A DNA stretch of 64,000 nt from Schistosoma mansoni (lineage: Eukaryota; Platyhelminthes; Trematoda; Strigeidida; Schistosomatidae). The position numbers and the translations under genes are program-made. Below, one piece after another: positions 10,045 through 23,400 of this stretch (position 1 is the first letter of the stretch; each line of letters begins with the position of its first letter). Under the pieces are notes generated by a model that was given only the letters and a program-made list of their open reading frames with translations, was not told where the DNA came from and ran no database searches. Where the stretch lies: NCBI RefSeq assembly GCF_000237925.1, contig NC_031500.1:1612001-1676000 (forward strand), in the 5' to 3' direction.

Positions 10045-10413
10045 GTTATATTAACAATACGTGATAAATATGATTGGTTATCAAGTTTTCGACAAACATT
10101 AATGCCAAAATCAAATGATCCATCTAATAGAACAATAGATGAAGCTGATGAAATATTAAAACTTGGTCCAAAATTTATTAAAATGGCTATTGATTCAATG
10201 AAATTAGCATTTCGTAAAATTGATTTTGATATAGATAATGATAATGAAATGCTTCAGTATTTTGATGAATATAATAGAACTGTAATAGAAACTGTACCAT
10301 CTGAACGTTTGTTAATACATAAACTTGGTGATGGTTGGGAACCATTGTGTAGATTTTTAAATGTGGATATACCAGAAGGTATATCTTATCCTTATATAAA
10401 TGTTCGTAAATAG
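10045..10413 (+). CDS. Second sulfotransferase terminal exon (exon b), duplicate of exon a
   Basis: After acceptor atgtttag the sequence opens in phase 0 and encodes 122 residues homologous to terminal exon a, including VILTIRDKYDW, PKSNDPSN, ETVPSERLL and LGDGWEPLCRFLNVDIP, then stops after INVRK. It has no first exon of its own between 7046 and 10045. It could be an alternative last exon of the gene starting at 1641 (predicted product 226 residues) or a tandem-duplicated leftover. It is shorter than exon a by about 26 C-terminal residues. Its open frame and largely conservative differences suggest it was under selection. AATAAA lies at 10564-10569, just before a LINE remnant. Confidence 0.78.
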   Translation, partial: VILTIRDKYDWLSSFRQTLMPKSNDPSNRTIDEADEILKLGPKFIKMAIDSMKLAFRKIDFDIDNDNEMLQYFDEYNRTVIETVPSERLLIHKLGDGWEPLCRFLNVDIPEGISYPYINVRK

Positions 10414-10563
10414 AATGTACACTTCATCATGAACATATTCTTGATATAGTTTTTGTTTTACTAAAAGTGGATGTACTAATATTATTTGTATTGCTTTACA
10501 GATAATACATTCGATTCATAGACTTTTGAAAGCTTACCTTATATTTTCATTTCTTTTATTGTC

Positions 10564-10569
10564 AATAAA
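10564..10569 (+). terminator. Possible polyadenylation signal after terminal exon b
   Basis: AATAAA about 150 bases after the stop, directly beside the end of a minus-strand LINE remnant. It fits independent 3' end formation for exon b but could be chance. Confidence 0.35.
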
Positions 10570-10574
10570 CGTAT

Positions 10575-11045
10575 CCTATTCAGTCAGTCAGCTACAACGT
10601 AGGACCAGGCACATAGATGCATCGGTCCAAGTTGCTATGCCTCGTTAGCACAACAAGATCAACACCGGATTCATAGAAGTAGTTAATTTAATGGTAGTAG
10701 TATATAAAAGAAAGGTTGTATATAAGGATATAGTATAGGAAGGAAGAAAGTTATGAAGCAATTTTAATCTCAAGGTTTAAGGGAAGATAAAGAGTGTATA
10801 AACCTACGCCATTGTGATCGATTCTGAGCCATGTCACACAGAGTCTCCAACCATTGGTTACGATAGTCACGCGGACCCCAACCAGGTAGTCTGCATCTGC
10901 CCACATGGCTCAGACTAGAAGTTAGTGACTTCAAGCTCTGATGCCACGTTTTGGTTTGGCCGCCCCCAACTCTCTTCCAACCATCACTCGTACTAGTCAG
11001 CGTAGCGCGTCGTGGTAATCGGTGTTCAGGCATAGGTAAGATAAG
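10575..11045 (-). mobile_element. RTE-type LINE 3' end (SR2-like)
   Basis: On the minus strand it encodes the C-terminal part [14 protein letters not shown] to HSLSSLKP (10770-11033), then a ~190 bp 3' UTR ending in a GACT-type short repeat (seen as CAGTCAGTCAG). It is nearly identical to the plus-strand copy at 26700-27175, so it is recent. 5' truncated. Confidence 0.7.
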
Positions 11046-12039
11046 TTGATTATACTCATATGTTTGTTATTTAGTTAACAGTCTTCTCTTTTATGACATA
11101 TTCGTCTGTAAAATTCAGCCAGAAACTTAGCATGGAGATTCTACAACAAAAATATTGATCTTACAATTGTAGATGGCATCGAGTCGCGATTGATTATGGA
11201 CACTATTACATGAAGATTAAGTGCCAGGTATCGATGTGGAACCCTCGGTAGGTCAAAAGCTAGAAGGCTGTTAATGGTTACAATAAGATATATTTGTTAG
11301 CAATCTCTTGGTATCAAAAGAATATCGAGACGTGCCAAAGTTTAAGGGTGGAACGGCCGAGTGTAAGATTGTAACAAATTCTCTCTAGGAATAATTATAA
11401 AACTCAATCTGGACAGTGATATATCTTAAAGAATAACAGTTGTGAGACGAACTAGGTATTAATTATGAGGCTCTATTTCTTACATCTATAAAAATAATTA
11501 GAATAAAACAACTATTCATATAGTCATTTATTTCAACAATTTTACAATGTGGATACAAACATATTACCATATCACTCTAAGGTACTTGCTGATAAATCTG
11601 ACTATCTGGTTTTATTTCGAAGACTTTAAATAAATCGATCGTTCGTAGTGATCCTGGAATAAAATTGAATCCTCACAACAAATCGTCTTTGAAATTGAGA
11701 ATGCACTAACTTAAAGGATTTACAGAGCCCATCGAATACTTGAAAGTGAAAGTCGTTATAGGTCAACTCGGTAAGATGGCCATAGCTCCATCATGAATGA
11801 GCTGCATACAATTGGATAATGCAGTTCTCTTGATTCATTGAGATCAGGTATTATTATTTTCGATAAAATAAATCTCCGTCCAACCGACCTTTATAGGAAT
11901 ACCAATAAGAACGGTAGTTGCGGTCAGGTTATCATATAAGCTAACGGATAGATACTGAATTCACTCAGCTCCCAACCATAATTTCTGAATTTCGATTACT
12001 TACCAACCTACTTAAGTTATCAAGCATGCTACCCTTAAT
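11046..12039. other. No gene or repeat recognised
   Basis: AT-rich DNA with frequent stops in all frames and no visible similarity to other parts of the window. Confidence 0.5.
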
Positions 12040-13520
12040 GAAGAAAAGGCCGCCGAACAGAAAATTTCAACCTACTCTGTCCTAAACTTTGGTTTCTAGG
12101 TGTTCCCGAATTCTATTCATTCTTTTGATGCCTACATCTGACTCGTGCGGAATGTGTTCTTTAGTCTGTCCCTATTTCAAATGCTTGCATCATGACGCGG
12201 TTTGATGATTATCACGATATATTTCACATCTACCCGCAGCATCTTTTCATGATATTCTCCTTATCTAGAAATGGTTTTCTCTCTGGCATAGTAGGCTGTT
12301 TATAATGGTGTTCGATCAGAGTATATATTGCATTGAGTCACATATGCTCTTCAAATGTAGGGATGCTGTCCTTGTTTTGCCAATCCTTCCTTTCATATCT
12401 GTATTAGATCCCCCTTGTTTATCGACAATGATGCTCGAATATGTAAAACTGTCCAACTCTTCCAGAGCTTCTGTATCAAGTATCCTTTGATCGGTACCCT
12501 CTTTGCCGAATTTCAAGATCTTCTTTTGCCTTGCTGTATGTTAAGAACGATTGCTGCTGAAGTTGATTCTACACTGGCTGTTCTCACCAGCACTTGTCGC
12601 TGTGTGTGATGGAATATCTAAGTCATCGTCCAGCCTCATTCAACCTGTCCATCGTATTCGCACAACCTCTTAAATATGGAAAGAGTAAGAAATCTTATCT
12701 GACACTGGTGCTCACTTAAAATGCATCTGTCAGCTGTCCTCCGTGAACGACTCCGCAGTGTAGTCCGTCGTATGATTCAGGTATGATGTTGAAGATCTTC
12801 ACATGTACATCGTAGTGTCGAAGAGATTTTCGTCAGTCTCTCGCATCCACGTTGTCAAACGCCTTCACATGGCCAAAGCAATCGATCTATAGTGACGAAT
12901 TCCTTTCACCTAATTGTTCAACGGTGACCTGCAGTGTTGCGGTTTGCCCTGTGCTTGTTTGATGCTAACGGAATCCAACCTGTTGATCTCGAAGTTAGGC
13001 ATCTGCTGAATCTTAACTGGATTCAATAGCACTCTGTTGAAAACGTTTCTTTGTATTAGTGTGATGTCTCTGTAGTTCTCACTTTTACTGAAATCTCCTA
13101 TCTCTGGTGTCTTGATGAAGTGTCCTACTTTCCAATCTGTTGGCACTTGTCCTTCTTTCTGAATATTCCTGAATAGAATGTAGAGATCTTTGATGAGATA
13201 AGATCAACTTGAAGGTCTTTACGTGTCGCTTCACTGTCCAATGGTTTCGGTGGGGCTGATCGATTCAATATTTCTCCAAGATGCTATACTAACCTGTGCT
13301 GGCATTTTTGAATCTCAGTGATTGGTTTACCTTCCTTGTTTTGACTGGTTGTTCTGATTTACCACATTTCCCTGATAACATTTTCCTAGCACCATATGGT
13401 TGTTTCATATTTCCTTCTCCTACACCGTTTTTCACTGTCATTGTTAGATCTTCTACGTATCTCCGCTTATTATCTGTAATTCTTTTCTTCAGGCTCTAGT
13501 AGGCGCCTGTGTATTCGGCC
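12040..13520 (-). mobile_element. LINE family X, decayed, with reverse transcriptase remnant
   Basis: Minus-strand translation at 12910-13146 reads IPTDWKVGHFIKTPEIGDFS then ENYRDITL and NVFNRVLLN, the fingers/palm start of a RTE/CR1-like LINE reverse transcriptase. Downstream (lower coordinates) come RT and C-terminal remnants in several frames, to an eroded 3' end near 12040. Confidence 0.6.
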
Positions 13521-16084
13521 TGTTCTTCTTCTTCTTCAGAACGAGAGTTCAACAGATCCCCTGCCTCATAACTCTTCTGAGTGAAACTACATACCCATAA
13601 GGCAGGAGTTTCAGCGATTAAAATGGTTTTTGTTGTTTGAGTCCCTTTAAAATGGTTGTTTTATTCGGAAATCAAATGCTCAACTTTCCTCCTCTGTCAA
13701 GGCTCGCGACAGGCAGTAATTTTTAACGGCTCTAGAAAGAGTTAATTCTAAACATAGTGTTCGAAAATGGATGAAACTAGTGATAAATGAAAACAAAAAC
13801 ACACAAGTAATTCTAAAGTTTACTCAATATCACACGATTGGGGAAATGAACTATTCTGAAATTTCGGCCTACTGAGTAGTCATCAATTTATGGCTATTTA
13901 CCTCTTTATGTCATCGTTCCAATCGTGATGTCGTTGGCACAAAACAAATGTCAGTGGTTCAGAGTAACAGTCGAATAATAATTGCAAGAATAAATATATT
14001 CCGGAAAATCTCTTGAGACAGACTAAAAATGAGGAACTGTAGAGAAAAGATTGTATTCGAAAAAAAGCCCATCTTTAAAGTCATTCAGAGTAAAGAACAA
14101 TCTGAAGAAGAATATACTTGTGCGTTTTACCAAAAGCCATAATTAGGTTAACTTTGATTTCTCACTAAACCCTACATCTCGCTTGCTGATGCCAGATAAA
14201 TATAGTTGTATCCCCTTCAAACAAAATGCCGCTTGCCGCAATTACTAGAGTTTCCTCAGAACTTGAAATAGTCCACAGTATCTTAACGAGTCAACTAACG
14301 CACTCCACTTAAGTGTAATTCTAGGATGGAAACTCGATAGGACTAACATCATTATAACATCCCATTAAGATGATATAGCTCTGTCATTTAGGCCTGGTAA
14401 CTCTATGTAACCCCTTTTCATATATTTTATTCTGTCCCCAGCTTTAGTGTGTTATTTAAAGCTTCGTAAAGCCCATACTTCCAACTGTCACGATGGGACG
14501 AGTTGGTATAGGCAATGATGTGACCTGTACGTAAGATTTTGTGATTGGGTAGTATTATCATGGCAAATCCGCGACGTTAAACTAGGTCCAATATTCCTGT
14601 AGCATAGATAAAATCACTATCATCGACCTTTACCTACTTTCCACGTCACCAGAAGACAACATTTTTAAAGGGATTATATTGCATGCATGCCAGATAGTCG
14701 TGACATATGGAGTGCGGATTAGATATCGATGCATTATTGTACAATAGTATGATGTGTGAATTTCCAAGCAAAGAATCAGCATTTGGGAGGGTACAATGAC
14801 AGAGAGGTGTTTGTCGGAGCAGATCGATGTGTGTAGAATATAACAGTCACAATTATTCTGCCACAGTGACTACCCAAGCGTCAACAACAAACCAACGTCA
14901 AGTCACAAACTAAATTCAGCATAAACACTCAGCTTTTGGTAACTCTGCACAACTGAAAGAGGCACAGTGGTTCATGAATCACTATCCCTTTACACTAGGT
15001 TCAAAGTTATGATGAAAGTGGTCAGTTGGATTCTCAATTACAGAGACCTCCATAAACTCAGACTGTTAAATTATCCCCTATTTTTCAATAAATTGTGTGT
15101 CATTATGATCCTATGCTCTTATCATCTCCATTCCTTACTTAGCCATCAACAACTTTAACAATTCTGGCTCGCGTACTATCTCAGTGATATCGGATCGTGC
15201 CTTCTAGTATGGTCTACAGGTATTTGTGGATCTACCCGTTGATGGTTTTCTATCCGTGAAGTAAATGTTTATCAGCTGGTATGTTATTGTAGAGTCATGT
15301 AGCAACGGTCTGAAGTATTACTGGTACTTGACTGTCTTCACTATTCATTATGGACAGTATTGATTCTATCAATTATCACGGAAGATAATTCATTCTTCCG
15401 TTTGGATAACTATCTGTCTCATAAAGTCCCAATATCTAAGTAACAGAAATCTGCCTCGAAAATAGGAAACATGATTGATTCTTCCGTTGATATTTCCTGA
15501 CACAGATATGGATAAAACTAAACATTATCTAGCGGACGTAATACTGCCTCCTGATGATGCCGAATATTCATTTGCTTATAATCCATGGTATGATGGTTAT
15601 CAGTGCAGATAGTTTTTTAAATGTTTTTTCAATAGATTGTTTCAAAAATGCTGGACGCGTGTACTGTTCGTGATACTTAATCGCAAATTTATCCAGAGAA
15701 ATATAGCATTATTGATAGTTCCAAGTGTAGCAGAGGGACAGGCTGACTCTGATTTCACCTCTGTAAACATTACTTACAGGAGCACTACAGGTAAAAAGAA
15801 ATCCTAGTTACAAGATAGAAGAAAGCCTTGCATCACAGACGTAGCTTTCTACCATCTGCTTTGAATGATTCCGAAAATGAAATTTCAGTTAGAAAGTAGT
15901 CTGCACAAGTTAAGAGAAACGTCAGTTAGGTGGTATCACGAAGCATAAAAGAGCACATTTGATCTCTGGCAAGAATTCGTCACGATTTCATTCTTAGCTC
16001 GTTTTTTGAGTTGGTCTTACCCCAAACATTAAGGAGGTTCGTCTCTGTCTATATCTTATAGTCCTAATGACTACACAAATTACG
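13521..16084. other. Intergenic, nothing recognised
   Basis: 2.5 kb with only short chance frames. It may hold older LINE sequence beyond recognition by eye. Confidence 0.5.
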
Positions 16085-16870
16085 TGCTTCCTTACGCCTG
16101 TAACCCCTTGTGGAAGAGCATAGGCCGCACACTACCATTCTCTATCCAACTCTGCCCCAGATAATAATTTCCATCTGTTTTTAATTGCTGTTCATCCTTT
16201 TGATGTCTCCCTCCCATTTCTCAACCCAATGTGTTCCTTGGCGTTTTTCCCTTCGTTTCACTTCAGGATTCCAAGTTAGCGCATGACGCATAATGCAGTT
16301 TCGTGATTTCCGCAACATATGTCCTATCCACCTCAAACATCTTTTCCCGATTTCCTCTTTAGTTTGAAGCTGATTTGTTCTCTCCCATATTAGGCTGCTG
16401 TTGATGGTATCCGATCAACGGATATTGAGTATCTTACAGAGACAACAGTCTATAAATACCTGTACATCTTTGATGGTGGTTGTCGTAGTTCTTCAAATTT
16501 CAGCTCCGTAAAGTAGGACTGTCTTGACGTCCGTACTGAAGATTATGATTCTGATATCAGTTGACAGTAGCTTTGAGCTTCATATGTTCTTCAAGTGTAG
16601 AAATTCTGACCCTGCTACGGAAATCCTTGCCCTTACATATGTATCGGATTCTCATAGTTTATCAATGATGCTTCCCAGGTACGTGAAAGATTCCACCTCC
16701 CAAAGAGTTTCTCCATAACGTGTGATTGGGTTGGTGTTCTCCGTTTTGTATTTGAGGTTCTTGCTTTTTCATTTGTGTATATTGGGGCCTACTGATGCAA
16801 AGGTTTCTGCCACACTTGTTGTCTTGACCCGCGTTTGTTTAACTGTATGGGAGTTCACACAGATACCTAG
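16085..16870 (-). mobile_element. LINE family X, decayed 3' part
   Basis: Minus strand, from the NRRK-type end (TTACGCCTGTAACCCCTTGT) back about 780 bp through connector and post-RT regions, with many disruptions. Confidence 0.5.
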
Positions 16871-19800
16871 AGAATAAATTTGTAAATATTCTACTAAAAT
16901 ATTGACAGTATGGAAATAAGTATGAATGGTGTGAAGACGTTTACGGATACCCAGTTGGAAAGTCTACTGATATGGCTTCATTTAGCTGCGACTTCACTTT
17001 CAAAAGTAACCTTTGATCACAAAAAAGTTGAAGTTTTGAAGCACAAATGCTTTTCAGAATTATCTATGTAGAAAAACGTAAATCCTTGAGGCAACATTTT
17101 CAAAGCCAGTTGTTTTAAGACCTGTTGCATTTCTTGTGAACCTTCATGCTTCCCTCTATGTCAGATTTCGTTTTCTCTAGTCGACAGATATTATTTGCGA
17201 ATTCGTTTCCTATCTGTTAATATGAGGTCTGATATTTAAAATGATCCTGAAATATAACCATATGACTGGATAATCACCTATAGACCTATGTTAAGGCTGT
17301 TGGATATAGGGGATCCGTAATGTGATGGGCCAGAATTTTGAACTTTAAAAGCTCCAGCTTTTCGCTAATACGACTCAGAAGTTTTGGACACCGTTTAGCA
17401 TTTTTTTAGTCTCCTTTTCTCATATATCTTAACATTCGACAGACTGATATTGTAATATTTCTGTGCCACAATCTCCTCCCTCTTTTCCTTCCATGTTGAA
17501 AATTAATGGCTCATTACATTTAGACTGTAATCCAACATTAAAATCCCTCAAAACATGTATAGCTTCTGGAATTAAATACGGTGAGACAATAAAATAGTTA
17601 GAAACTATACCCAGGTACCACAAAGTTGCCATAAAAATCCATCAATAACTACCAGGCTATTATTTTCATGTCCAAATAAGAGGACTTATAATTGTACATT
17701 GTACATAATCAATAAAATTATGGTGTCTAAAATAATATTTTAGCTTTTACTCACTTATCCTAATGTTATTTATGGTTCGAAAGTTATTCGATTTTCACCA
17801 GGAGTTTGTATAACTTATTCGTTAAAACAAGTCATATTTTGTGACGCTGGCAACCGTTGACATAACGCTTTGCCGCCATAGTGAGCGCCATAGTCACCGT
17901 AGCTGTTGGCGACTGTTTCCTGTCAACTGAGGTGGGATTTTCATTTTATGATTTAAATAGTAGTTTGTGGCCTCAATGTTGTAATCTTAGTAATAAAAGT
18001 CCAAGCAACATGTAATAAGTCAGATAAATACTATTTTATATTTCGAGCTATTGTATTCGTATAATCAGTCTAGTCCTACCGATGTATTTGTGACTGTTGA
18101 CCAGGACGGTTATTAACGAATATCGTTCTTGTAGCTTGGTCTCAAAGTATGCCTAATTTGTAAAAAGCTTCTGAAGCTTCATAGAACTCTCTACACCTAA
18201 TTAAACATCACCAATAGCTCTTTTTAAAGTAATCCATGCTGCGCTACTCGACTTGGAACTCGTTCTCAAACACCACTCCAAGTACTTTAGTCACAATAAT
18301 ACGAGAGTAAAAGGCGACTAATGTGCTTCATCTCATTATTTAACCCAAAAATAACCTAGGAATTCACCTTTTATCATATCTTGATGAAAATCAATCCACA
18401 TGAAAGTCGACTTTGATAGTGTTTTTGTTTTGGTTGTTGGTATGCCACTATCCCCGGATACTTATTTATATATACATAGTATTTGTGGCTATCCATACCA
18501 CATATTGACCACACTGGTTGAAAAATCTTACCTAAGGGTTGTCTGTATTTCCTCTGGGTATACCTAGATGACTGTCAATACTGAAGACTCTCACACCAAA
18601 CACATTTTCCAGTGCTTTCAGTATTTGGTGGTTTGCCAAGTGTTTGATTCGTTATACGTCAAAAGCCTACAATCCTGTGCAAATTCAGATGTTTAGAGTT
18701 TCGTAAAAGTATATTTCGTCCATGTTCCGGTTTCCTATCTTTATCAACCATACAAATTAGTGAATGCTGCTTAAGCACTTTTCTTCTTTAAGCTATCAGT
18801 CCAAAACACCTGCACTTTTCCGGGAAACATACCATGTTACCTAATTAGTCGTTTCTAAGACACTAATCCTGTTCTACACCAGCGCGTGACACATTCTCCG
18901 TGTTTATTTTTTCAAAGAACTCCCATGCCACCTCTTTTTTTTCAACCGTTGTTAGTCAAACAAAGCAACTCATTGCCTTTATCATTCTAAACCAATTAAG
19001 TTCCGACTGAAGAGCCTTTATTGTAATAGTATACTTCATTTATATAATTTTCGTTAATAGCTATGGATACAATAGCTTCAATAGATAGTTTAGTATTGGC
19101 TTCAGGTCAGAAAGCATAGCTACAGGTGAGTGTCGAAATCTAGATATAACATTGTTCAGATGATACATTCGCAGTATAGTCCGAAATTAGCCTAGTTTTA
19201 TAGGTTCATTGTTTTCGAGCTTTACTAAAGCGTAGGATTATGCTTATGACTGAGTGACGGAAACCTTAGTCCCTATAGCATAATTAAGGTTTAATCATGT
19301 ACTTCAGAAATAGTAGAAGTCTCTGACCATCTTTGACAGTATCTATTCATCAATGTATTCTATTCACATACATTGTACGGTGTTATATAGTTTAATGTCC
19401 TCTATATATTCCCCAAATTGTCACCTAATCAAAATAAGCTGTCTGCAATACGCATTTGCTGTAAAACGTTTACACAATCTTTCTACATAACTACGTCTAC
19501 TCAGTTGTTACCCGTTACAATAACTATAAGTAGGCCTCGGTCATCCAGTTAGTGCTGGCAACTTCTAAGGTCAAAAGCAAATAACCATCAGATCCTTGAT
19601 TGTCTTTAGACTTTCTGCACGGGATTGCATTTGTAATGATATCAGCACAATATCATAGTTTACACACTGTGATTTCATAAATTAACCAAACATTCGGAAC
19701 GTAGTGAAATAAAATTCCTTGTATTTTAACTAATTTCCAATCATTACTTAACAAATCGATCCATTATCTCATAAAACTGAATTATAATGTGAGAATTATG

Positions 19801-20336
19801 TTTCTGTTGGCTATTGTGTTGTAGGCCTTGCTATAGCTAAGCAGTTATAGATCATCGACTCATCAATTTAAGCGCACCTGACCAAAATGTTTGACATATG
19901 ATACACCTAAAGATGTGCACTAGATGCAGAACAAGCAAACGTTCACGGGAATCATAAGAATTCATAACAGTCTCCACCATGTCCTACACTGGTTATTAAT
20001 GACTATAAGTGTAGTTGCATGAATAGTAACACACGGATCTTGACTTATTTGTAATTAAATTTCATTCCACTTCAATAGTTTACGTAAACTACAATAAGCA
20101 TGGGGACTTTAAAACTTTGCTTTCATTATACTTTTCACAAAGTAGCTTGGATACTCTGTAATTTATTTTCGTCGTAACCTACTTCAGTGTAACTATTAAG
20201 TATCCTTTTATTTTGGCGTAATAGGATTGCCCAGATTCATCTTCTGTTCACATAACTTTATCTAATTCCTAAATACTTTTCACCGGTATATCTACTTAAG
20301 GGAGATCACTTGATTCAATTTATTCTCATGTTTTAG
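16871..20336. other. Upstream region of RFX, no coding sequence recognised
   Basis: 3.4 kb of mostly unique-looking AT-rich DNA. It is likely to contain the RFX promoter and any 5' non-coding exons, which cannot be located by eye. Confidence 0.45.
17835..17940 (+). promoter_or_regulatory. GC-richer patch upstream of RFX, possible promoter
   Basis: A CpG-containing patch with GGCAACCGTTGAC and GTTGGCGAC in otherwise AT-rich, repeat-poor DNA about 2.5 kb before the first RFX coding exon. GGCAAC and GGCGAC fit RFX half-sites, but no full X-box is present. Confidence 0.15.
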
Positions 20337-20374
20337 GTGTACAAATTTTCACATTTTCCCTTACGATCAAGACC

Positions 20375-20477
20375 ATGCAATCAGCATCTGGTCCAGGTAC
20401 CACCATTGTTCATCTTTCTCCAAAAAATCATACAATTTTACAACAAGGTGGTCAACATGTCCTACTTAGTAAAATTG
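20375..20477 (+). CDS. RFX: RFX coding exon 1
   Basis: ATG at 20375 opens [20 protein letters not shown] and ends phase 1 at a gtaag donor. An acceptor-like ttttag at 20331-20336 suggests the exon begins at 20337 with a spliced leader or a further 5' exon. The 38 nt before the ATG have no in-frame stop, so translation could start farther upstream. Confidence 0.75.
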
Positions 20478-23400
20478 GTAAGGTGAAATATACTGAGGAT
20501 TAATATTTCATGATAGCTTCCGACTCTACTAGTAGTCGTCCTCCAACAAGTGGGGTAGAAACTAGTTTATTACAAACAGCACATTCAAATAACTCACAAA
20601 CTATATATCCAGCACATTATATTGAAGCTATTGCGGAACAAACTGTTTATACTGCAAATGGAGAAGGCGGGTACGTATGTTCTTTGATTTTATTTGTATG
20701 TTTCTTAAACGGTTAATGCACTTTGTGCTATGTAATTAGTTACAGTTACGGTGTGAAAAGCCTTCATTTCGTTACGAAAAATACCCCGAAAACAGCAAAT
20801 GGATTATCAATCTTCATTTTGTATTTTCGTTCCTCAGAAGATTTTGTATTGTTCATTAAATACACTATGATAAGGAATTATTTTAGCTATTAATAATATT
20901 AACTTAGTTTATGAAAATCGTTCAATCTGTTGTTGTAATTGACTTTATCGACTGACTTCAGCTAATGAAGTATTATAAACGAAGAATCAAACGTAGGATC
21001 TCCAGGTCTCGTGGTGGTCCCATCACCTTTAGACCCACTAAGTCGGAGTCCAGCTGTCAACATATCCGACTTTTTATGGTTTCACAATAAAATACACCAT
21101 TTACGAAAATTGTCTTAATTCTGATATGAACGAGCACCGGTTGTGACTTCTTGCCACTACATCTGAAGTCCGTTTCAAAGTTCGTTATTAGCGACCACAC
21201 TATTTGTATTTGGTTTAGTAGATTACAAAAGTATTTTCTAAGTTTTATGTCAGAATATGAATTAACTTTTATGCAGACGAGTATATATATATATGTGTCT
21301 ATCTATACCAAATACCTCATTTTTCCACTGATCACAACAATAAAAACCCTCTCCAGTTGTATATATTTTAATTTACATCACAGTTTTCAATGCTTCTACT
21401 GCTCTCCTTTCATTCTCTTTGGATTCTTATCAAATTTCTTGATTTTCAGTGGGATTCTCGAAATTAAGTCTGGTACGCCATTAAGAAAGCTATTTGCATC
21501 AGTCACGAAATCTTTGTCTGGGTAATTTATGCTTGATCCATCTCTCTAGAGTTTCGTTTGTTGTTATCAAACAATTGAGTGATTGATTTAAACAATGGAA
21601 TGAGGAAATTATACTGCTATCGCTAACCTCTCCTCTCTTCCCCCCCCCCAAATCATCATTATTTACTCGTCTTAAATTAATCTAATTTTACCCTTCTAAC
21701 CCCCCCCCCCGCCGTGTGTGTGTGTGTGTGCTTTTTCTAGTACTCCTAACCCGCCCCCCCCATTTTGAAGTGCAATACATTTTATATGTGTGAATTTTAT
21801 GAAATGACATTTAAGTGCATGTTTTCTGTTCATTAGTTTGTTCATTGGAATGGTTTAATAAAAAAATAATGAGAGTAGTTTTGTTTGAGGTAAAAAATGG
21901 TAATGAATTGTTATTAACTTGTATTGTTTTATAGGCATGTTGGTCGATGGTATATGTTGACTTGCATGAATTTTACTGATCCGATTGTGTACAGTCAAGT
22001 CTTCATTATATTGCCTTTATTTGTATTTAGTGAATTTGCTTTGAAGCTGTTCAGTTATAATTATGCATGAATCTGTTCAATATACATATAGATTTACAGG
22101 AACTGAGCTACTAATATTCTGTAGTGAGACATAAGAAGTACTCTCAGAAAATTTATCAAATATTGTAGATCGTTTATTGTTTACAAAGATCGGATCAAGT
22201 CATTGAACGAAGACTATAAACATTTCAGTTTTAAGTGAAGCCCAGAAAAGTGACAGTCGGCTTCCTGTATGTGGATAAAAATACCAAACATTCTCAATCC
22301 CATGTATTTTTCAAAGATTGATTCACAATCCGAATGATTGTTGATGAAATCAGTTTGAACAAATCGTTGGTGCATACAACTTTGTAAAATATGAAACTAT
22401 AAAATAGCTGGAGAGTTTGACTTTCATAAACATCCAGGAATATACTTTAACTAATCGAATTATTGTATTTTCATGAATGGAGGAAATGTCAAGAGAGACA
22501 ATATTATTGACTTTAAATTTGGTGGTCCTACTCACTGCCTTCTTGTAGCGGTGTTGTTTACGAAATTGAGAAGACGAAAAGCAAATGTCCGGCGCCTTAA
22601 CCGGGTTGGTGGACACGGAAAGTCCACCTAGAGGAGTTGGAAAACCCTGATTCCAAACCAATGGTGCACATCGGCTGGCTCTAGTATCCTGAGGGAACAA
22701 ATGACGTATAAATCAATCGTTGGTCACTGGCTACCATGGGACTACATCTCCTTACTATGCTCCATTGCCTTGTGGATTAGACTTTTAGGTCAAAGGCTCC
22801 GGTTGTGGCCCCCTAAGAAAACCACCTGCTTCAGTCTGGGCACCTGAGCAGTATTACAGCCCTCACACAAATCAAATGAGATTTGTGTGGCGCATATATA
22901 TCTGGTGCCACCTTGTACCAATATTTATATGTTTAAATAAATAAATGAAATCACAATAAATTATTTTGGTGGCCTCAGTACTATGATTTTCTTTGAGTTT
23001 ACCTTGTTGGTTTTTTTTTTCATTAAATATCTAATATAATATTTTAAATTGTATTATTACTAACAACGTATTTGTTGGATGTTTTTTCTCCACTTATATT
23101 CTTCGTTAGACAATATCAAGAATATACACCGATTATTTATGCTCCTGTTTCAGGCGGACAAACATATTATCAAACAGCTAATGGACAGGTTAGTATTTTT
23201 CTTCATTGTTACGACTGTTTGGTCGGTCAGTAGTGAACATTCATTGATGACTCGATACGAGATGAACTTCCTTTATGGGACATTCTCAAATCTTGTGGCT
23301 AAAATTACTTTAATGTGTTCAACTTTAGTTTTTTATACTGTTGTACAATTCTTATCTGAAGTTATCATTGATATGTGGAAGTTAAATGCTACATTAAAAA

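Noticed and set aside
20510-20516. Alternative RFX start at ATG 20510
   Set aside because: It lies inside the 39-bp intron and would drop the well-formed upstream peptide; kept only as a remote possibility if that intron is not spliced.
21151-21525. 124-codon frame in RFX intron 2
   Set aside because: Low-complexity Phe/Ser/Ile translation of pyrimidine-rich DNA without any family mark; it looks like chance.
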